Counted from the first letter of the stretch, positions 42,259 to 52,020 are shown. The stretch: DNA of 64,000 nt from Curtobacterium sp. MMLR14_010 (GCF_001865015.1 NZ_MJGV01000079.1:161984-225983), one strand, 5' to 3'. Made by a program: numbers and translations. The notes: a model not told the origin generated them from the letters alone.

Positions 42259-43563
42259 ATGTCGACCTCATTCCCGCAGTCCCGCCGCTTCCGCCGCCGC
42301 CTCGTCGCCGCCGCGGTCGCTGTCGTGCTCACCGCAGGGACCCTCGCCGTGGTCGGACCCGTCGGGGCCGCCTCTGCCGCGTCGTACCCGAGCTGGGACG
42401 ACGTGCAGTCCGCCAAGGCCTCGGCCTCCGCGCAGCAGGACAAGGTGACCGAGATCCGCGGTCTCATCGCCGGGCTGGAGTCCGAGGCGTCGGCGAAGCA
42501 GAAGTCCGCCGCGGCTGCCGGTGCGGCGTACCAGACGGCGCAGACGGCCTTCGACGAGGCCACGCTCAAGCAGCAGAAGCTCCAGGGCCAGGCCGACGAC
42601 GCCGAGAAGACCGCGGCCCAGTCCGAGGAGCAGGCCGGTCAGCTGGCCGCGCAGCTCGGGCGCGCGAGCTCGAGCGACGTGACGACCGACATCCTCACGC
42701 ACCCCACGAAGTCCGGCGACCTGCTCTACGAACTCGGCGCGATGTCGAAGCTCAGCGAGCAGGCGGACGGCATCTACTCCCAGGCGTCGCAGGACCGGGG
42801 CACCGCTCAGGCCCTCGCCGACAAGTCCGAGGTCGCCAAGAAGGCCCTCGGTGAGCTGGCCGACGCCGCGCAGCAGAAGATGGTGGCAGCGCAGTCCGCC
42901 GCCGAGTCCGCACAGCGTGCCGTCGACGCCCAGAACGCCAACCAGGAGCGCCTCGAGTCGCAGCTCACCCTGCTGACCAGCACCGCGACCAACGTCGAGG
43001 CCAAGTACAAGAAGGGCGTCCAGGTCGAGAAGGCCCGACAGGCGGCCCTCGCGAAGAAGCGTGCCGAGGCGGCTGCGGCCGCGGCAGCCGCAGCAGCGTC
43101 CGCAGCACAGTCCGCCGGCACGCCCGTCGTGGTCGCCGGCGGCACCGCGAACTCGTCCGGGTGGGTCCGTCCCTCCGCCGGGTACCAGACGAGCCCCTAC
43201 GGCTACCGGGTCGACCCGTACACGCACGCGCACGCCCTGCACGCCGGTGTCGACCTGGCGCCGGCCTGCTACTCCCCGATCTACGCCGCGGCGTCCGGCA
43301 CCGTGGTGTTCGCGGGCAACGGCGGCGGCTACGGCAACGAGGTCATCCTCGACAACGGCGGCGGGATCTCCACCGCCTACGGGCACGTCGTCGACGGCGG
43401 CATCATGGTCGCGAGCGGCCAGCACGTCGAGGCCGGCCAGCAGATCGCCCAGGTCGGTTCGACCGGGTGGTCGACCGGCTGCCACCTCCACTTCGAGACC
43501 CGCGTCAACGGCGCTGCCATCGACCCGGTCCCCTTCATGGCTGCGCGGGGGATCTCGGTATGA
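42259..43563 (+). CDS. Secreted M23 peptidase with N-terminal coiled coil (LytM-like)
   Basis: 434 residues from ATG 42259. A signal peptide (Arg-rich start, a hydrophobic core to about residue 38, then GAASAAS) precedes a long coiled-coil region (about 45-285, rich in AQ/EQ heptads). The C-terminal M23 LytM domain has SPYGYRVDP, HAGVDLAPA (zinc His/Asp) and HLHFETRVNG. The coiled coil is like EnvC/NlpD. Such proteins cut peptidoglycan cross-links in cell division. The next gene has the same layout. Confidence 0.93.
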   Translation: MSTSFPQSRRFRRRLVAAAVAVVLTAGTLAVVGPVGAASAASYPSWDDVQSAKASASAQQDKVTEIRGLIAGLESEASAKQKSAAAAGAAYQTAQTAFDEATLKQQKLQGQADDAEKTAAQSEEQAGQLAAQLGRASSSDVTTDILTHPTKSGDLLYELGAMSKLSEQADGIYSQASQDRGTAQALADKSEVAKKALGELADAAQQKMVAAQSAAESAQRAVDAQNANQERLESQLTLLTSTATNVEAKYKKGVQVEKARQAALAKKRAEAAAAAAAAAASAAQSAGTPVVVAGGTANSSGWVRPSAGYQTSPYGYRVDPYTHAHALHAGVDLAPACYSPIYAAASGTVVFAGNGGGYGNEVILDNGGGISTAYGHVVDGGIMVASGQHVEAGQQIAQVGSTGWSTGCHLHFETRVNGAAIDPVPFMAARGISV

Positions 43564-43595
43564 CCGTGTGCGCGCCCGAGAGGCCCTGACACCAC

Positions 43596-45083
43596 ATGAA
43601 GAAGCCTGCGCGTTCCCTCGCCTGCGGCATCGCCACCGCCACCCTGATCGGCATCGGGCTGTCGGTGTCGATCGTCGGACCGGCCGAGGCGGCACCGAAG
43701 GCCCCGTCGTGGGCGGACGTGCAGGCAGCGAAGGCCGACCAGGCCGACACGCAGCAGACGGTCGACGAGCTCGCATCCCGGCTGGGGTCGCTGCAGGACG
43801 CCGCAGACGCCGCCGGCGTCGTGGTGCAGCAGGCCGGTCAGACGTACTCGCTCGCTGCGTCGAAGCAGCAGGAGGCACAGTCGACGCTCGATGACCTCAG
43901 CGCGCAGTCGAAGCGGGCGACGGCGAAGGCCGAGGACTCCTCGGCAGAGGTCGCGGCCCTCGTGGTCGAGCTCTCCCGCTCCGGCGGCGGAGACCTCTCA
44001 ACGAGCTTGCTCCTCGACGACGGCGACGCGAAGGACCTGCTCTACCAGGTCGGGACGATGTCCCACCTGTCCGAGCGGTCCGCGACGGCCCTCGCCCGCG
44101 CTGAGGCGGACCAGAAGACCGTCAGTGCCCTCGCCGCGCAGAAGTCGAAGGCGACCAGGGCGCTCGCTGAAGCCACCGAGACCACGAAGTCCACGCTCGA
44201 CGCCGCGAACGCCGCCGCAGCCGCCGCGAGCGGGCGACTCGAGAAGAGCCAGGCGCAGCAGGGCAAGGTGCTCGAGCAGCTCGCGTTCCTCAAGGGCACC
44301 ACGGCCGACGCCGAGAGCGCCTACTACACCGCACAGCGCGCCGAGCGGGCCGAAGCGCAGCTCGCCGCACGGACCACGACGACCGGCAACGGGGCCACCA
44401 CGACGACGTCGTCCGGCACGAAGAGCACGACCGGCGCCACGGCCGGCGGCGGCACGAAGTCCGGCGGCGGCACCACGGCCAGCGGCGGCTCCGAGTCGGG
44501 CGGCGGCACGTCCGGCGACACCACGCCGAGCGGCTCGGGCGCCGCCCCGGCTCCTGCGCCCGCTCCCAAGCCAGCGCCCGCCCCCAAGCCCGCCCCGGCG
44601 CCGAAGCCCGCCCCGGCACCTGCCCCAGCTCCCGCCCCCGCTCCCAAGCCCGCCCCAGCGCCCGCACCGGCTCCCGCCCCGAGCTCCCCGTCCAAGGCCG
44701 CGGGCGCCATCGCGTTCGCCCGCGCGCAGCTCGGCAAGCCCTACCTCATCAACGGCGCCGGACCGAACTCCTGGGACTGCTCCGGCCTCGTGATGATGGC
44801 CTACAACTCGCAGGGCATCGCCACCGGTGGCCACAACGTGGTCTGGCAGTACAACTACTTCGGCAGCATCGGCCGTCTCGTGCCGATCTCGCAGCGCCAG
44901 CCGGGCGACATCCTCTTCTACTCGCACACTGGAACCGCGTCGGGCGGTTACCACGACTCGATCTACACCGGCGGCGGCATGATGGTCGAGGCCGCGCGCC
45001 CCGGCGTCGGCGTCGTCGAGCGGGCCATCTGGCTGCCGAACGACCTGCTGCCCTACGTCGCCCGCCCGAGCGGCTCCCTGTAG
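43596..45083 (+). CDS. Secreted NlpC/P60 hydrolase with coiled coil and Pro-rich linker
   Basis: 495 residues. A signal peptide ends near IVGPAEAA (about residue 33). The coiled coil (about 38-250) is followed by a Gly/Thr/Ser-rich and then a Pro-Ala-Lys linker (about 255-365). The C-terminal NlpC/P60 domain has the catalytic Cys in NSWDCSGLVMMAYN and His in SGGYHDSIYTGGG. This is the RipA-like layout. It cleaves peptidoglycan stem peptides. It is 32 bases after the M23 gene. Confidence 0.93.
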   Translation: MKKPARSLACGIATATLIGIGLSVSIVGPAEAAPKAPSWADVQAAKADQADTQQTVDELASRLGSLQDAADAAGVVVQQAGQTYSLAASKQQEAQSTLDDLSAQSKRATAKAEDSSAEVAALVVELSRSGGGDLSTSLLLDDGDAKDLLYQVGTMSHLSERSATALARAEADQKTVSALAAQKSKATRALAEATETTKSTLDAANAAAAAASGRLEKSQAQQGKVLEQLAFLKGTTADAESAYYTAQRAERAEAQLAARTTTTGNGATTTTSSGTKSTTGATAGGGTKSGGGTTASGGSESGGGTSGDTTPSGSGAAPAPAPAPKPAPAPKPAPAPKPAPAPAPAPAPAPKPAPAPAPAPAPSSPSKAAGAIAFARAQLGKPYLINGAGPNSWDCSGLVMMAYNSQGIATGGHNVVWQYNYFGSIGRLVPISQRQPGDILFYSHTGTASGGYHDSIYTGGGMMVEAARPGVGVVERAIWLPNDLLPYVARPSGSL

Positions 45084-45213
45084 GCAGCACGTCGCGCCCC
45101 GCCGCGAACACCGCGCCCCGTCGCACCCGGGCGCGATGACGACTCGGGGGCGCCATGCACGACGCCTGCCGCAGAAGCACCCGAGCGGCGACGCGAGCGC
45201 ACACGCACACGCA

Positions 45214-45248
45214 GAACGGCCCGGCCCCACGAGGGGACCGGGCCGTTC
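45214..45248. terminator. Hairpin between the NlpC/P60 gene and ppa
   Basis: 11-bp stem (45214-45224 with 45238-45248) with an inner CCCC/GGGG pairing. Shared by the convergent ends. The rest of 45084-45213 holds no gene I can support. Confidence 0.75.
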
Positions 45249-45267
45249 GCGCGTCAGCAGACGGGCG

Positions 45268-45759
45268 TCAGTGACCAGCGGGCACGTACGCGGCCTGGCC
45301 GGCCGTGACGATGGCCTCGGCCTCGGCGGCGTCGCCCCAGCCCTCGGCCTTGACCCACTTGTTCGGCTCGAGGTCCTTGTAGCGCTCGAAGAAGTGCGCG
45401 ATCTCGGCCTTCGTCTGCTCGTCGACGTCCGAGATGTCCTGGATGTGCGCCCAGCGCGGGTCCTTCGCGGGGACCACGAGGACCTTGGCGTCGATGCCGG
45501 CCTCGTCGCTCATCTTGAAGACGCCGACGGGGCGGACCTTCACACCGACGCCCGGGAAGGTCGGGTACTCGAGCAGCAGCAGGGCGTCCACGGGGTCACC
45601 GTCGTCCGCCAGGGTCTGCTCGAAGAAGCCGTAGTCCGTCGGGTAGACGAACGACGTGAACAGCACGCGGTCGAGGTAGACGCGACCGGTCTCGTGGTCC
45701 ACCTCGTACTTGTTGCGGCTGCCCTTGGGGATCTCGACGACGACGTCGTACGCGGCCAT
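45268..45759 (-). CDS. ppa: Inorganic pyrophosphatase
   Basis: 163 residues from ATG 45759, with AGGAGC 6-11 bases upstream. Family I motifs are intact: [54 protein letters not shown] and the [13 protein letters not shown] acidic pocket. It hydrolyses pyrophosphate and drives biosynthesis forward. It diverges from tilS. Confidence 0.97.
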   Translation of the reverse strand: MAAYDVVVEIPKGSRNKYEVDHETGRVYLDRVLFTSFVYPTDYGFFEQTLADDGDPVDALLLLEYPTFPGVGVKVRPVGVFKMSDEAGIDAKVLVVPAKDPRWAHIQDISDVDEQTKAEIAHFFERYKDLEPNKWVKAEGWGDAAEAEAIVTAGQAAYVPAGH

Positions 45760-45799
45760 TGGTTGCTCCTGGTCTGTCGGTTGCACGGGAAAGCGCGGC

Positions 45800-45807
45800 T
45801 AACGTTA
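45800..45807. promoter_or_regulatory. TAACGTTA palindrome serving as -10 for ppa and tilS
   Basis: The octamer reads TAACGT on both strands. On the plus strand it ends 6 bases before the tilS GTG (leaderless). On the minus strand it lies 42 bases from the ppa ATG. Confidence 0.45.
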
Positions 45808-45811
45808 CCGG

Positions 45812-46834
45812 GTGAACTCTCCGCGTCCCCGGTTGGATCCCGCAGTCGCCGGCACACGCCGAGCCGTGCGCGACCTCCTCGCCAGGGCGCGAACCGAGGG
45901 CATCCTCCGTGACGGGGACCTGGTGCTCGTCGCCCTGAGCGGCGGACCGGACTCCGTCGCCCTCGCCGCGGCCACCGCGTTCGAGGCCCCGAAGCAGGAC
46001 CTCCGCGCCGGCGCGGTCATCGTCGACCACGCGCTCCAGGCGGGATCCGAGGCGGTGGCGAGCCGAGCCTCCAGGCAGGCCACCGAGCTAGGACTGGCAC
46101 CGGTCGAGGTCCGCAGGGTCGCCGTCGGCTCCGACGGTGGTCCGGAGGGCGCCGCCCGGGAGGCTCGCCACGCGTCGATCGCGCAGGTCGCGTCCGCCAC
46201 CGGGTCGCCGCTGGTGCTGTTCGGGCACACCCTCGACGACCAGGCCGAGACGGTGCTGCTCGGACTGCTGCGTGGCAGCGGGCCGGACAGCCTGTCCGGC
46301 ATGCCGCCGCTGGCGCGTCGGACGGACGGGCCGACCTACGGGCGGCCGCTGCTGGCCGTCCGGCGGCCCACGACCCGGCAGGCGTGCGCCGCCGCCGGGC
46401 TGGCCCCGTGGCACGACCCGCAGAACGACGACCCGGCGTACACACGGGTGCGGGTCCGCACGACGGTGCTGCCCGCGCTCGAACGGGAGCTCGGAGCCGA
46501 CGTCGCCGAGGCCCTGGCGCGCACGGCCGACCAGCTGCGCGAGGACTCGGCCGCGCTCGACCACTTCGCCGAGGAGATGGCCGAGGACCTCGCCGAGCAC
46601 TCCGAGGCCGGCATCTCGCTGTCGGTGCGGGAGCTCGCGGCGAACCCCCCGGCGCTCCGGCAGCGGCTGGTGCGCCTGGCCGTCGAGAGCGAGTTCGGCG
46701 TGACGCTGTCCCGCGTCCAGACGCTCGAGGTCTGCCGACTCGTCACCGACTGGAGCGGGCAGGGGCCGATCGACCTGCCGGGTGTCCGTGCCTCCCGCGA
46801 CGGCGACCGCCTGTCGTTCAGCGCCGGGCACTGA
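45812..46834 (+). CDS. tilS: tRNA(Ile)-lysidine synthetase
   Basis: Modifies the CAU anticodon of tRNA-Ile to lysidine. 340 residues. The PP-loop is VLVALSGGPDSVALAAATAF; VDHALQAGS, GHTLDDQAETVLLGLLRGSG and the RPLLAVRRPTT segment follow, with HDPQNDDPAYTRVRVR. The C-terminal domain is the short actinobacterial type. The GTG start is leaderless. Confidence 0.95.
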   Translation: MNSPRPRLDPAVAGTRRAVRDLLARARTEGILRDGDLVLVALSGGPDSVALAAATAFEAPKQDLRAGAVIVDHALQAGSEAVASRASRQATELGLAPVEVRRVAVGSDGGPEGAAREARHASIAQVASATGSPLVLFGHTLDDQAETVLLGLLRGSGPDSLSGMPPLARRTDGPTYGRPLLAVRRPTTRQACAAAGLAPWHDPQNDDPAYTRVRVRTTVLPALERELGADVAEALARTADQLREDSAALDHFAEEMAEDLAEHSEAGISLSVRELAANPPALRQRLVRLAVESEFGVTLSRVQTLEVCRLVTDWSGQGPIDLPGVRASRDGDRLSFSAGH

Positions 46835-46859
46835 GTCCGCGGGCCGTTAGGCTTGGCGC

Positions 46860-47411
46860 GTGGAACTCTCCGACGTGCAGGACGACCTCTCCGAAGTGCT
46901 CTTCACCCCCGAGCAGATCGACGACAAGATCGCCGAGCTGGCCGCGGCGGTCGACCGCGACTACGCCGACCGGGACCCGCTGCTCGTCGGCGTCCTGAAG
47001 GGCGCGGTCATGGTGATGGCGGACTTCTCGCGGCACCTGACCCTGCAGGCGAAGATGGACTGGATGGCGGTGTCGTCCTACGGCTCCGGCACGAAGTCGT
47101 CCGGCGTCGTGCGGATCCTCAAGGACCTCGACACCGACCTGCACGGCCGCGACGTCATCATCGTCGAGGACATCATCGACTCCGGGCTGACGCTGTCCTG
47201 GCTCAAGCAGAACCTCGAGTCCCGCGGGGCCGCGAGCGTCGAGATCGTCGCACTGCTGCGCAAGCCAGAGGCAGCGAAGGTCGAGGTCGACGTCCGCTAC
47301 GTCGGCTTCGACATCCCGGACGCCTTCGTCGTCGGCTTCGGCCTGGACTACGACGAGCGCTACCGCAACCTGCGCGGCATCGGGGTCCTCGCCCCGCACG
47401 TCTACTCCTGA
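46860..47411 (+). CDS. hpt: Hypoxanthine phosphoribosyltransferase
   Basis: Salvages hypoxanthine/guanine to nucleotides. 183 residues. The PRPP site is DVIIVEDIIDSGLTLSWLKQ, and KDLDTDLHGRD and VGFGLDYDERYRNLRGIGVL are typical. The GTG has a TAGGCT hexamer 6 bases upstream (leaderless). It lies between tilS and ftsH, the usual arrangement. Confidence 0.96.
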   Translation: MELSDVQDDLSEVLFTPEQIDDKIAELAAAVDRDYADRDPLLVGVLKGAVMVMADFSRHLTLQAKMDWMAVSSYGSGTKSSGVVRILKDLDTDLHGRDVIIVEDIIDSGLTLSWLKQNLESRGAASVEIVALLRKPEAAKVEVDVRYVGFDIPDAFVVGFGLDYDERYRNLRGIGVLAPHVYS

Positions 47412-47413
47412 CG

Positions 47414-47464
47414 GACGTCCAGTCCCGCTGACGCACCGTCCAGCCCCCCTGGCGAACCGTCCAG
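47414..47464. repeat. Three 9-bp direct repeats at 21-bp spacing upstream of ftsH
   Basis: GACGTCCAG at 47414-47422, then ACCGTCCAG at 47435-47443 and 47456-47464. The 21-base period is exactly two helical turns. A TATGCT hexamer (47509-47514) follows before ftsH. Confidence 0.55.
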
Positions 47465-47567
47465 TTCGCCCGCAGAGGACACCCACTCTCGCCACAGAGT
47501 CGCAGCCGTATGCTGACCTGCACGCAACTTCGGCAGAGAAAGGTGTCGGGCACTCTGCCCGGATCAC

Positions 47568-49553
47568 ATGGACTTCAAGCGCATCTTCCGCGGACCGTAC
47601 GTCTGGGTACTGCTCGCGCTCGTGGGGATCATCGTCGGGTGGCAGCTCCTGTCGTCGACCGGTACCTCCCAGATCGACACGCAGAAGGGGCTCGAGCAGC
47701 TCGCTGACGGCAAGGTGTCCTCCGCCGTCGTGAACTCGACCGACCAGCGCGTCGACCTCATCCTCAAGGACGGCGGCGCGACGGAGCAGTTCTACTACTC
47801 CGAGCCGCGCGGGCCGGAGGTCGTCGACGCCATCGCGCAGGCCGACCTGCCGAAGGGCTACAACGACACCGTCCAGCAGTCGAACTGGTTCGTCACGCTC
47901 ATCCTGACGCTCCTGCCGTTCCTGCTCATCGGTGCGCTGTTCTGGTTCCTCATCGCCAACTCGCAGGGCGGCGGGTCGAAGGTCATGCAGTTCGGCAAGT
48001 CCAAGGCGAAGATGAACAACAAGGAGAACCCGCAGGTCTCCTTCTCCGACGTCGCCGGTGCGGACGAGGCCATCGAGGAGCTCCACGAGATCAAGGAGTT
48101 CCTCAAGGAGCCCGCCAAGTTCCAGGCCGTCGGCGCCAAGATCCCGAAGGGCGTGCTGCTGTACGGCCCTCCCGGAACCGGCAAGACCCTGCTCGCACGC
48201 GCCGTCGCCGGCGAAGCGGGCGTGCCGTTCTACTCGATCTCCGGGTCGGACTTCGTCGAGATGTTCGTCGGTGTCGGTGCGAGCCGTGTCCGTGACCTCT
48301 TCGACCAGGCCAAGCAGAACTCCCCGGCCATCGTCTTCATCGACGAGATCGACGCCGTGGGTCGTCACCGTGGCGCCGGCATCGGCGGCGGCAACGACGA
48401 GCGCGAGCAGACGCTCAACCAGCTCCTCGTCGAGATGGACGGCTTCGACGGCAAGACGAACGTCATCCTCATCGCCGCGACCAACCGTCCCGACGTCCTC
48501 GACCCTGCGCTCCTGCGTCCGGGCCGCTTCGACCGCCAGATCGGCGTCGACGCACCGGGCCTGCAGGGCCGCAAGCAGATCCTCGAGGTCCACTCGAAGG
48601 GCAAGCCGCTCGCTGCCGGGGTCGACCTGGAGCTCCTCGCCCGCAAGACGCCGGGCTTCACCGGTGCCGACCTGGCCAACGTGCTGAACGAGGCCGCGCT
48701 GCTGACCGCCCGGTCGAACGCGCAGCTCATCGACAACCGTGCCCTGGACGAGGCCGTCGACCGCGTGATGGCCGGCCCGCAGCGCCGCACGCGCATCATG
48801 TCCGACCAGGAACGCCTGATCACCGCCTACCACGAGGGCGGCCACGCACTCGCGGCAGCGGCGATGCGGCACACAGACCCGGTCACGAAGATCACGATCC
48901 TGCCGCGCGGCCGTGCCCTCGGCTACACGATGGTGCTCCCGCTCGAGGACAAGTACTCCGTCACGCGCAACGAACTGCTCGACCAGCTCACCTACGCCAT
49001 GGGTGGCCGCGTAGCCGAGGAGATCGTCTTCCACGACCCGACCACGGGTGCGTCGAACGACATCGAGAAGGCCACCGGCACCGCTCGCAAGATGGTCACC
49101 GAGTACGGCATGAGCCGTGCCGTCGGGTCCGTCAAGCTCGGCGCCGGGTCGACCGAGCCGTTCGTCGGCCGCGACATGAGCGGTGGGACCGGGCGCGACT
49201 ACTCGGAGAACATCGCCGAGACCGTCGACGCCGAGACCCGCGCGCTGCTCGAGGCCGCACACGACGAGGCCTACCAGGTGCTCAACGACAACCGTGACCT
49301 GCTCGACCGCCTGGCCGGTGAGCTCCTCGAGAAGGAGACGCTGGACGCACCGGAGCTCGTGGAGCTGTTCAAGGACGTCCGCAAGCTCCCCGAGCGCCCG
49401 CAGTGGCTCTCGAGCGAGAAGCGACCGGTGAGCGACCTGCCCGCCATCGCCGTCCCCGGCAAGGCCGCGAACACCGCCGCCGAGCAGGAGACCGAGGCGT
49501 CGAAGAACCGTCGGGCCCGTCCGTTCGGCAACCCGGGCATCGCACCCGCGTAG
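47568..49553 (+). CDS. ftsH: ATP-dependent zinc metalloprotease
   Basis: Membrane AAA protease for damaged and regulatory proteins. 661 residues. Two membrane segments (about 11-28 and 105-126) flank an extracytoplasmic domain. Walker A GPPGTGKT (about 199), Walker [15 protein letters not shown]-type [20 protein letters not shown] and the zinc site [10 protein letters not shown] (His422) are intact. The C-terminal ~30 residues are Ala/Lys-rich. Confidence 0.97.
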   Translation: MDFKRIFRGPYVWVLLALVGIIVGWQLLSSTGTSQIDTQKGLEQLADGKVSSAVVNSTDQRVDLILKDGGATEQFYYSEPRGPEVVDAIAQADLPKGYNDTVQQSNWFVTLILTLLPFLLIGALFWFLIANSQGGGSKVMQFGKSKAKMNNKENPQVSFSDVAGADEAIEELHEIKEFLKEPAKFQAVGAKIPKGVLLYGPPGTGKTLLARAVAGEAGVPFYSISGSDFVEMFVGVGASRVRDLFDQAKQNSPAIVFIDEIDAVGRHRGAGIGGGNDEREQTLNQLLVEMDGFDGKTNVILIAATNRPDVLDPALLRPGRFDRQIGVDAPGLQGRKQILEVHSKGKPLAAGVDLELLARKTPGFTGADLANVLNEAALLTARSNAQLIDNRALDEAVDRVMAGPQRRTRIMSDQERLITAYHEGGHALAAAAMRHTDPVTKITILPRGRALGYTMVLPLEDKYSVTRNELLDQLTYAMGGRVAEEIVFHDPTTGASNDIEKATGTARKMVTEYGMSRAVGSVKLGAGSTEPFVGRDMSGGTGRDYSENIAETVDAETRALLEAAHDEAYQVLNDNRDLLDRLAGELLEKETLDAPELVELFKDVRKLPERPQWLSSEKRPVSDLPAIAVPGKAANTAAEQETEASKNRRARPFGNPGIAPA

Positions 49554-49558
49554 CCGGC

Positions 49559-50422
49559 ATGACGGACCTGCCGACGAGACGGGATCGCCGCCGAGGTGGT
49601 GCCACGTCCGTCGGAGGACGGACCCGCGTGATGGGGATCCTCAACGTCACGCCGGACTCGTTCTCCGACGGCGGGCTGCACCAGGCGTACGACAGTGCCC
49701 TGGCGCACGCTCGTGAACTCGTCGCGACCGGTGCCGACATCGTCGACGTCGGCGGGGAGTCCACCCGGCCAGGCGCCGAACGCGTCCCCGTGGACGTCGA
49801 GCAGGAGCGGGTGCTGCCCGTCGTCCAGCAGCTCGTCGCCGAGGGCGTGCCGGTCAGCATCGACACGATGAACGCCAGCACCGCCGAACGTGCGGTCGAG
49901 CTCGGCGCCGTGATCGTGAACGACGTCTCCGGCGGGCTCGCCGACCAGGACATGGCCCGCGTGGTCGCCGCGACGGGCACCGGGTTCGTGGTCATGCACT
50001 GGCGCGGGCACAGCGACCGGATGTACCGCGACGCCGTCTACGAGCACGCGGTGGACGAGGTCCGGCGCGAGGTCGAGATGCGCGTCGCCGAGCTCATCGT
50101 GCTCGGCGTGCGCCAGGAGCAGGTCGTCATCGACCCGGGTCTCGGCTTCGCCAAGCAGGGCGTGCAGAACTGGGAGATCCTCGCCGGGTACGAGCGCTTC
50201 GCCTCGATCGGGTTGCCCGTGCTCGTCGCCGCCTCGCGGAAGCGGTTCCTCGACGGCATCGGCAGCGCCGAGGGTGCTCCACCGAAGGACCGTGACCTCG
50301 CCACGGCGGCCATCAGCCTGTTGGCCGCCGAACGAGGCGCCTGGGGCGTGCGCGTGCACGACCCCGCACCGACCCGCGCCGTCCTGGACGTGTGGGAAGC
50401 CTGGAGGGCAGCTCGATCGTGA
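49559..50422 (+). CDS. folP: Dihydropteroate synthase
   Basis: Joins pterin pyrophosphate to p-aminobenzoate. 287 residues from ATG 49559, 5 bases after the ftsH stop. GILNVTPDSFSDGG, DVGGESTRPGAE, NDVSGG and the C-terminal KRFLDGIG binding loop (SRKRFLDG) are intact. The GTG of folB overlaps the stop. Start chosen at the first ATG; a short Arg-rich extension precedes the barrel. Confidence 0.96.
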   Translation: MTDLPTRRDRRRGGATSVGGRTRVMGILNVTPDSFSDGGLHQAYDSALAHARELVATGADIVDVGGESTRPGAERVPVDVEQERVLPVVQQLVAEGVPVSIDTMNASTAERAVELGAVIVNDVSGGLADQDMARVVAATGTGFVVMHWRGHSDRMYRDAVYEHAVDEVRREVEMRVAELIVLGVRQEQVVIDPGLGFAKQGVQNWEILAGYERFASIGLPVLVAASRKRFLDGIGSAEGAPPKDRDLATAAISLLAAERGAWGVRVHDPAPTRAVLDVWEAWRAARS

Positions 50423-50871
50423 ACGACACCATCCGCCTCGTCGGAGTCCGTGCCCGTGGCAACCACGGCGTCTTCGACCACGAGCGCGCCGACGGCCAGG
50501 AGTTCGTCGTCGACGTCGCGGTCGAGGTCGACGCCCGAGCCGCCGCCGGCACCGACGACCTCGACCGCACGGTGCACTACGGGGTCCTCGCCGAGCAGGT
50601 CGTCGCCGAGATCGAGCGCGACCCGGTCGACCTCATCGAGACCCTCGCCGAGCGGATCGCCGCCGCCGTGCTCACCCACCGCGCCGCCCTGGCCACCGAG
50701 GTCACCGTCCACAAGCCGCAGGCACCGATCACCGTGCCGTTCACCGACGTGTCGATCACGATCCGCCGCGAGCGGACCGTCGAGCGGACCGTCGAGCGGA
50801 CCGTCGAGCAGACCCCCGAGCACGACGCCGCCGTCAACTACGGCGCGGCCGGCTACGGAGCCCGCGCGTGA
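50419..50871 (+). CDS. folB: Dihydroneopterin aldolase
   Basis: 150 residues from GTG 50419. RLVGVRARGNHGVFDHERAD, EFVVDVAVEVD, DLDRTVHYGVLAEQV, LIETLAERIA and VTVHKPQAPITVPF are FolB motifs. Near the C-terminus a TVER repeat (about residues 118-130) is encoded by three perfect 12-bp units and a degenerate fourth. It produces 6-hydroxymethyl-dihydropterin. It overlaps folK by GTGA. Confidence 0.94.
   Translation: MNDTIRLVGVRARGNHGVFDHERADGQEFVVDVAVEVDARAAAGTDDLDRTVHYGVLAEQVVAEIERDPVDLIETLAERIAAAVLTHRAALATEVTVHKPQAPITVPFTDVSITIRRERTVERTVERTVEQTPEHDAAVNYGAAGYGARA
50770..50817 (+). repeat. 12-bp tandem repeat (GAGCGGACCGTC x3) inside folB
   Basis: Three perfect copies at 50770, 50782 and 50794 and a degenerate fourth at 50806. 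In frame, so units could be gained or lost without frameshift. Confidence 0.9.
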
Positions 50872-51485
50872 GTCGTGCCGTCATCGCTCTCGGCGCCAAC
50901 CTCGGCGACCGGGGCAGCACGCTCCGCGCCGCGGCCGCCGCCGTCGCCGCGGTCCCCGGCGTCCGACCGGTGGCGTCCAGCCACGAGGTCGAGTCGGTCG
51001 CCGTGACCCTCGACGGCCCGGACACGGCGAAGCCCCGGTACCGCAACGCCGTCGTCGTCGTGGACACCGACCTGGGGCCGCAGGAGCTCCTCGACGCGCT
51101 GCACGCCATCGAGGACGCCCACGGCCGTACCCGCGAGGTCCGCTGGGGTGACCGCACGCTCGACCTCGACGTCGTCGCGCTGCAGGACGACGACGGCACG
51201 GACGTGCTCGTCGACACCGCGACCCTGACCGTGCCGCACCCCCGGGCCCGCGAGCGGGCGTTCGTCCTCGCGCCGTGGCACGACGCCGACCCCGCGGCCG
51301 TGCTGCCCGGCGCCGGACCGGTGGCCGACCTGCTCGCCGCGGTCGGCGACGACACCGAGCGCGTCGACGAGCCGCGCCTCTTCGACGAGCCGACCCGAGC
51401 CTCCCGTCCGACCGACGCCACCGCCGACGCGGCCGCGCCGACCGACGCGACCGCCCACGCGACGCCACCCGGAGCCGCCTCGTGA
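50868..51485 (+). CDS. folK: 2-amino-4-hydroxy-6-hydroxymethyldihydropteridine diphosphokinase
   Basis: 205 residues from GTG 50868. ALGANLGDRGSTLRAA, the PRYRNAVVVVDT segment, and RWGDRTLDLDVVAL with VPHPRARERAFVLAPW are HPPK motifs. The last ~45 residues are an Asp/Ala/Thr-rich, low-complexity tail. It supplies the pyrophosphate substrate for FolP. Confidence 0.95.
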   Translation: MSRAVIALGANLGDRGSTLRAAAAAVAAVPGVRPVASSHEVESVAVTLDGPDTAKPRYRNAVVVVDTDLGPQELLDALHAIEDAHGRTREVRWGDRTLDLDVVALQDDDGTDVLVDTATLTVPHPRARERAFVLAPWHDADPAAVLPGAGPVADLLAAVGDDTERVDEPRLFDEPTRASRPTDATADAAAPTDATAHATPPGAAS

Positions 51486-51961
51486 AGCCGACCCGCGCCT
51501 CCACCCTCATCAGCGTCGCGGTGGTCGCGGCCGTGGCCGGGTTCGCCCTCGACGCCGCACTCGCCTCCCGCCAGGCCCCGACGCTCATCCTCTCCGCCCC
51601 GCTCGGCCTGACGCTCGCGTTCATCGGCATCGCCCTCGTGTTCATGGCGCTCCCGATCCGTCGACAGGTCCGGGGGCGTGCCGTGCGCCGCGTGGACCCG
51701 CACTACGCGACCCGCGTGGTGGTGCTGGCGAAGGCCTCGAGCATCTGCGGCGCCCTGTTCGGCGCGCTGGCGCTCGGACTGATCGTGTACCTCCTGACCC
51801 GCGCGGTCCTGCCTTCGCTAGGCTCGACCCTGCCGAACGCCGTGGCGGTCGGAGGCGGGATCGTGCTCACCGTGTGCGCGCTCGTCGCCGAACGCATGTG
51901 CATCGTCCCCCTGGACGATGACGACCACGACGACCCGCGCGGCGGCACGGCGGTGCACTGA
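51482..51961 (+). CDS. DUF3180 membrane protein
   Basis: 159 residues from GTG 51482 overlapping folK. Four hydrophobic segments (about 7-25, 37-58, 80-105, 115-135) fit DUF3180, an actinobacterial family usually found downstream of folK. An acidic C-terminus (PLDDDDHDDPRGG) follows. Function unknown. Confidence 0.88.
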   Translation: MKPTRASTLISVAVVAAVAGFALDAALASRQAPTLILSAPLGLTLAFIGIALVFMALPIRRQVRGRAVRRVDPHYATRVVVLAKASSICGALFGALALGLIVYLLTRAVLPSLGSTLPNAVAVGGGIVLTVCALVAERMCIVPLDDDDHDDPRGGTAVH

Positions 51962-52020
51962 CCGACGGCCGCACGACCACCGCGCGACGGCCGACCCACG
52001 CCACACCACAGGAGGCCGCG

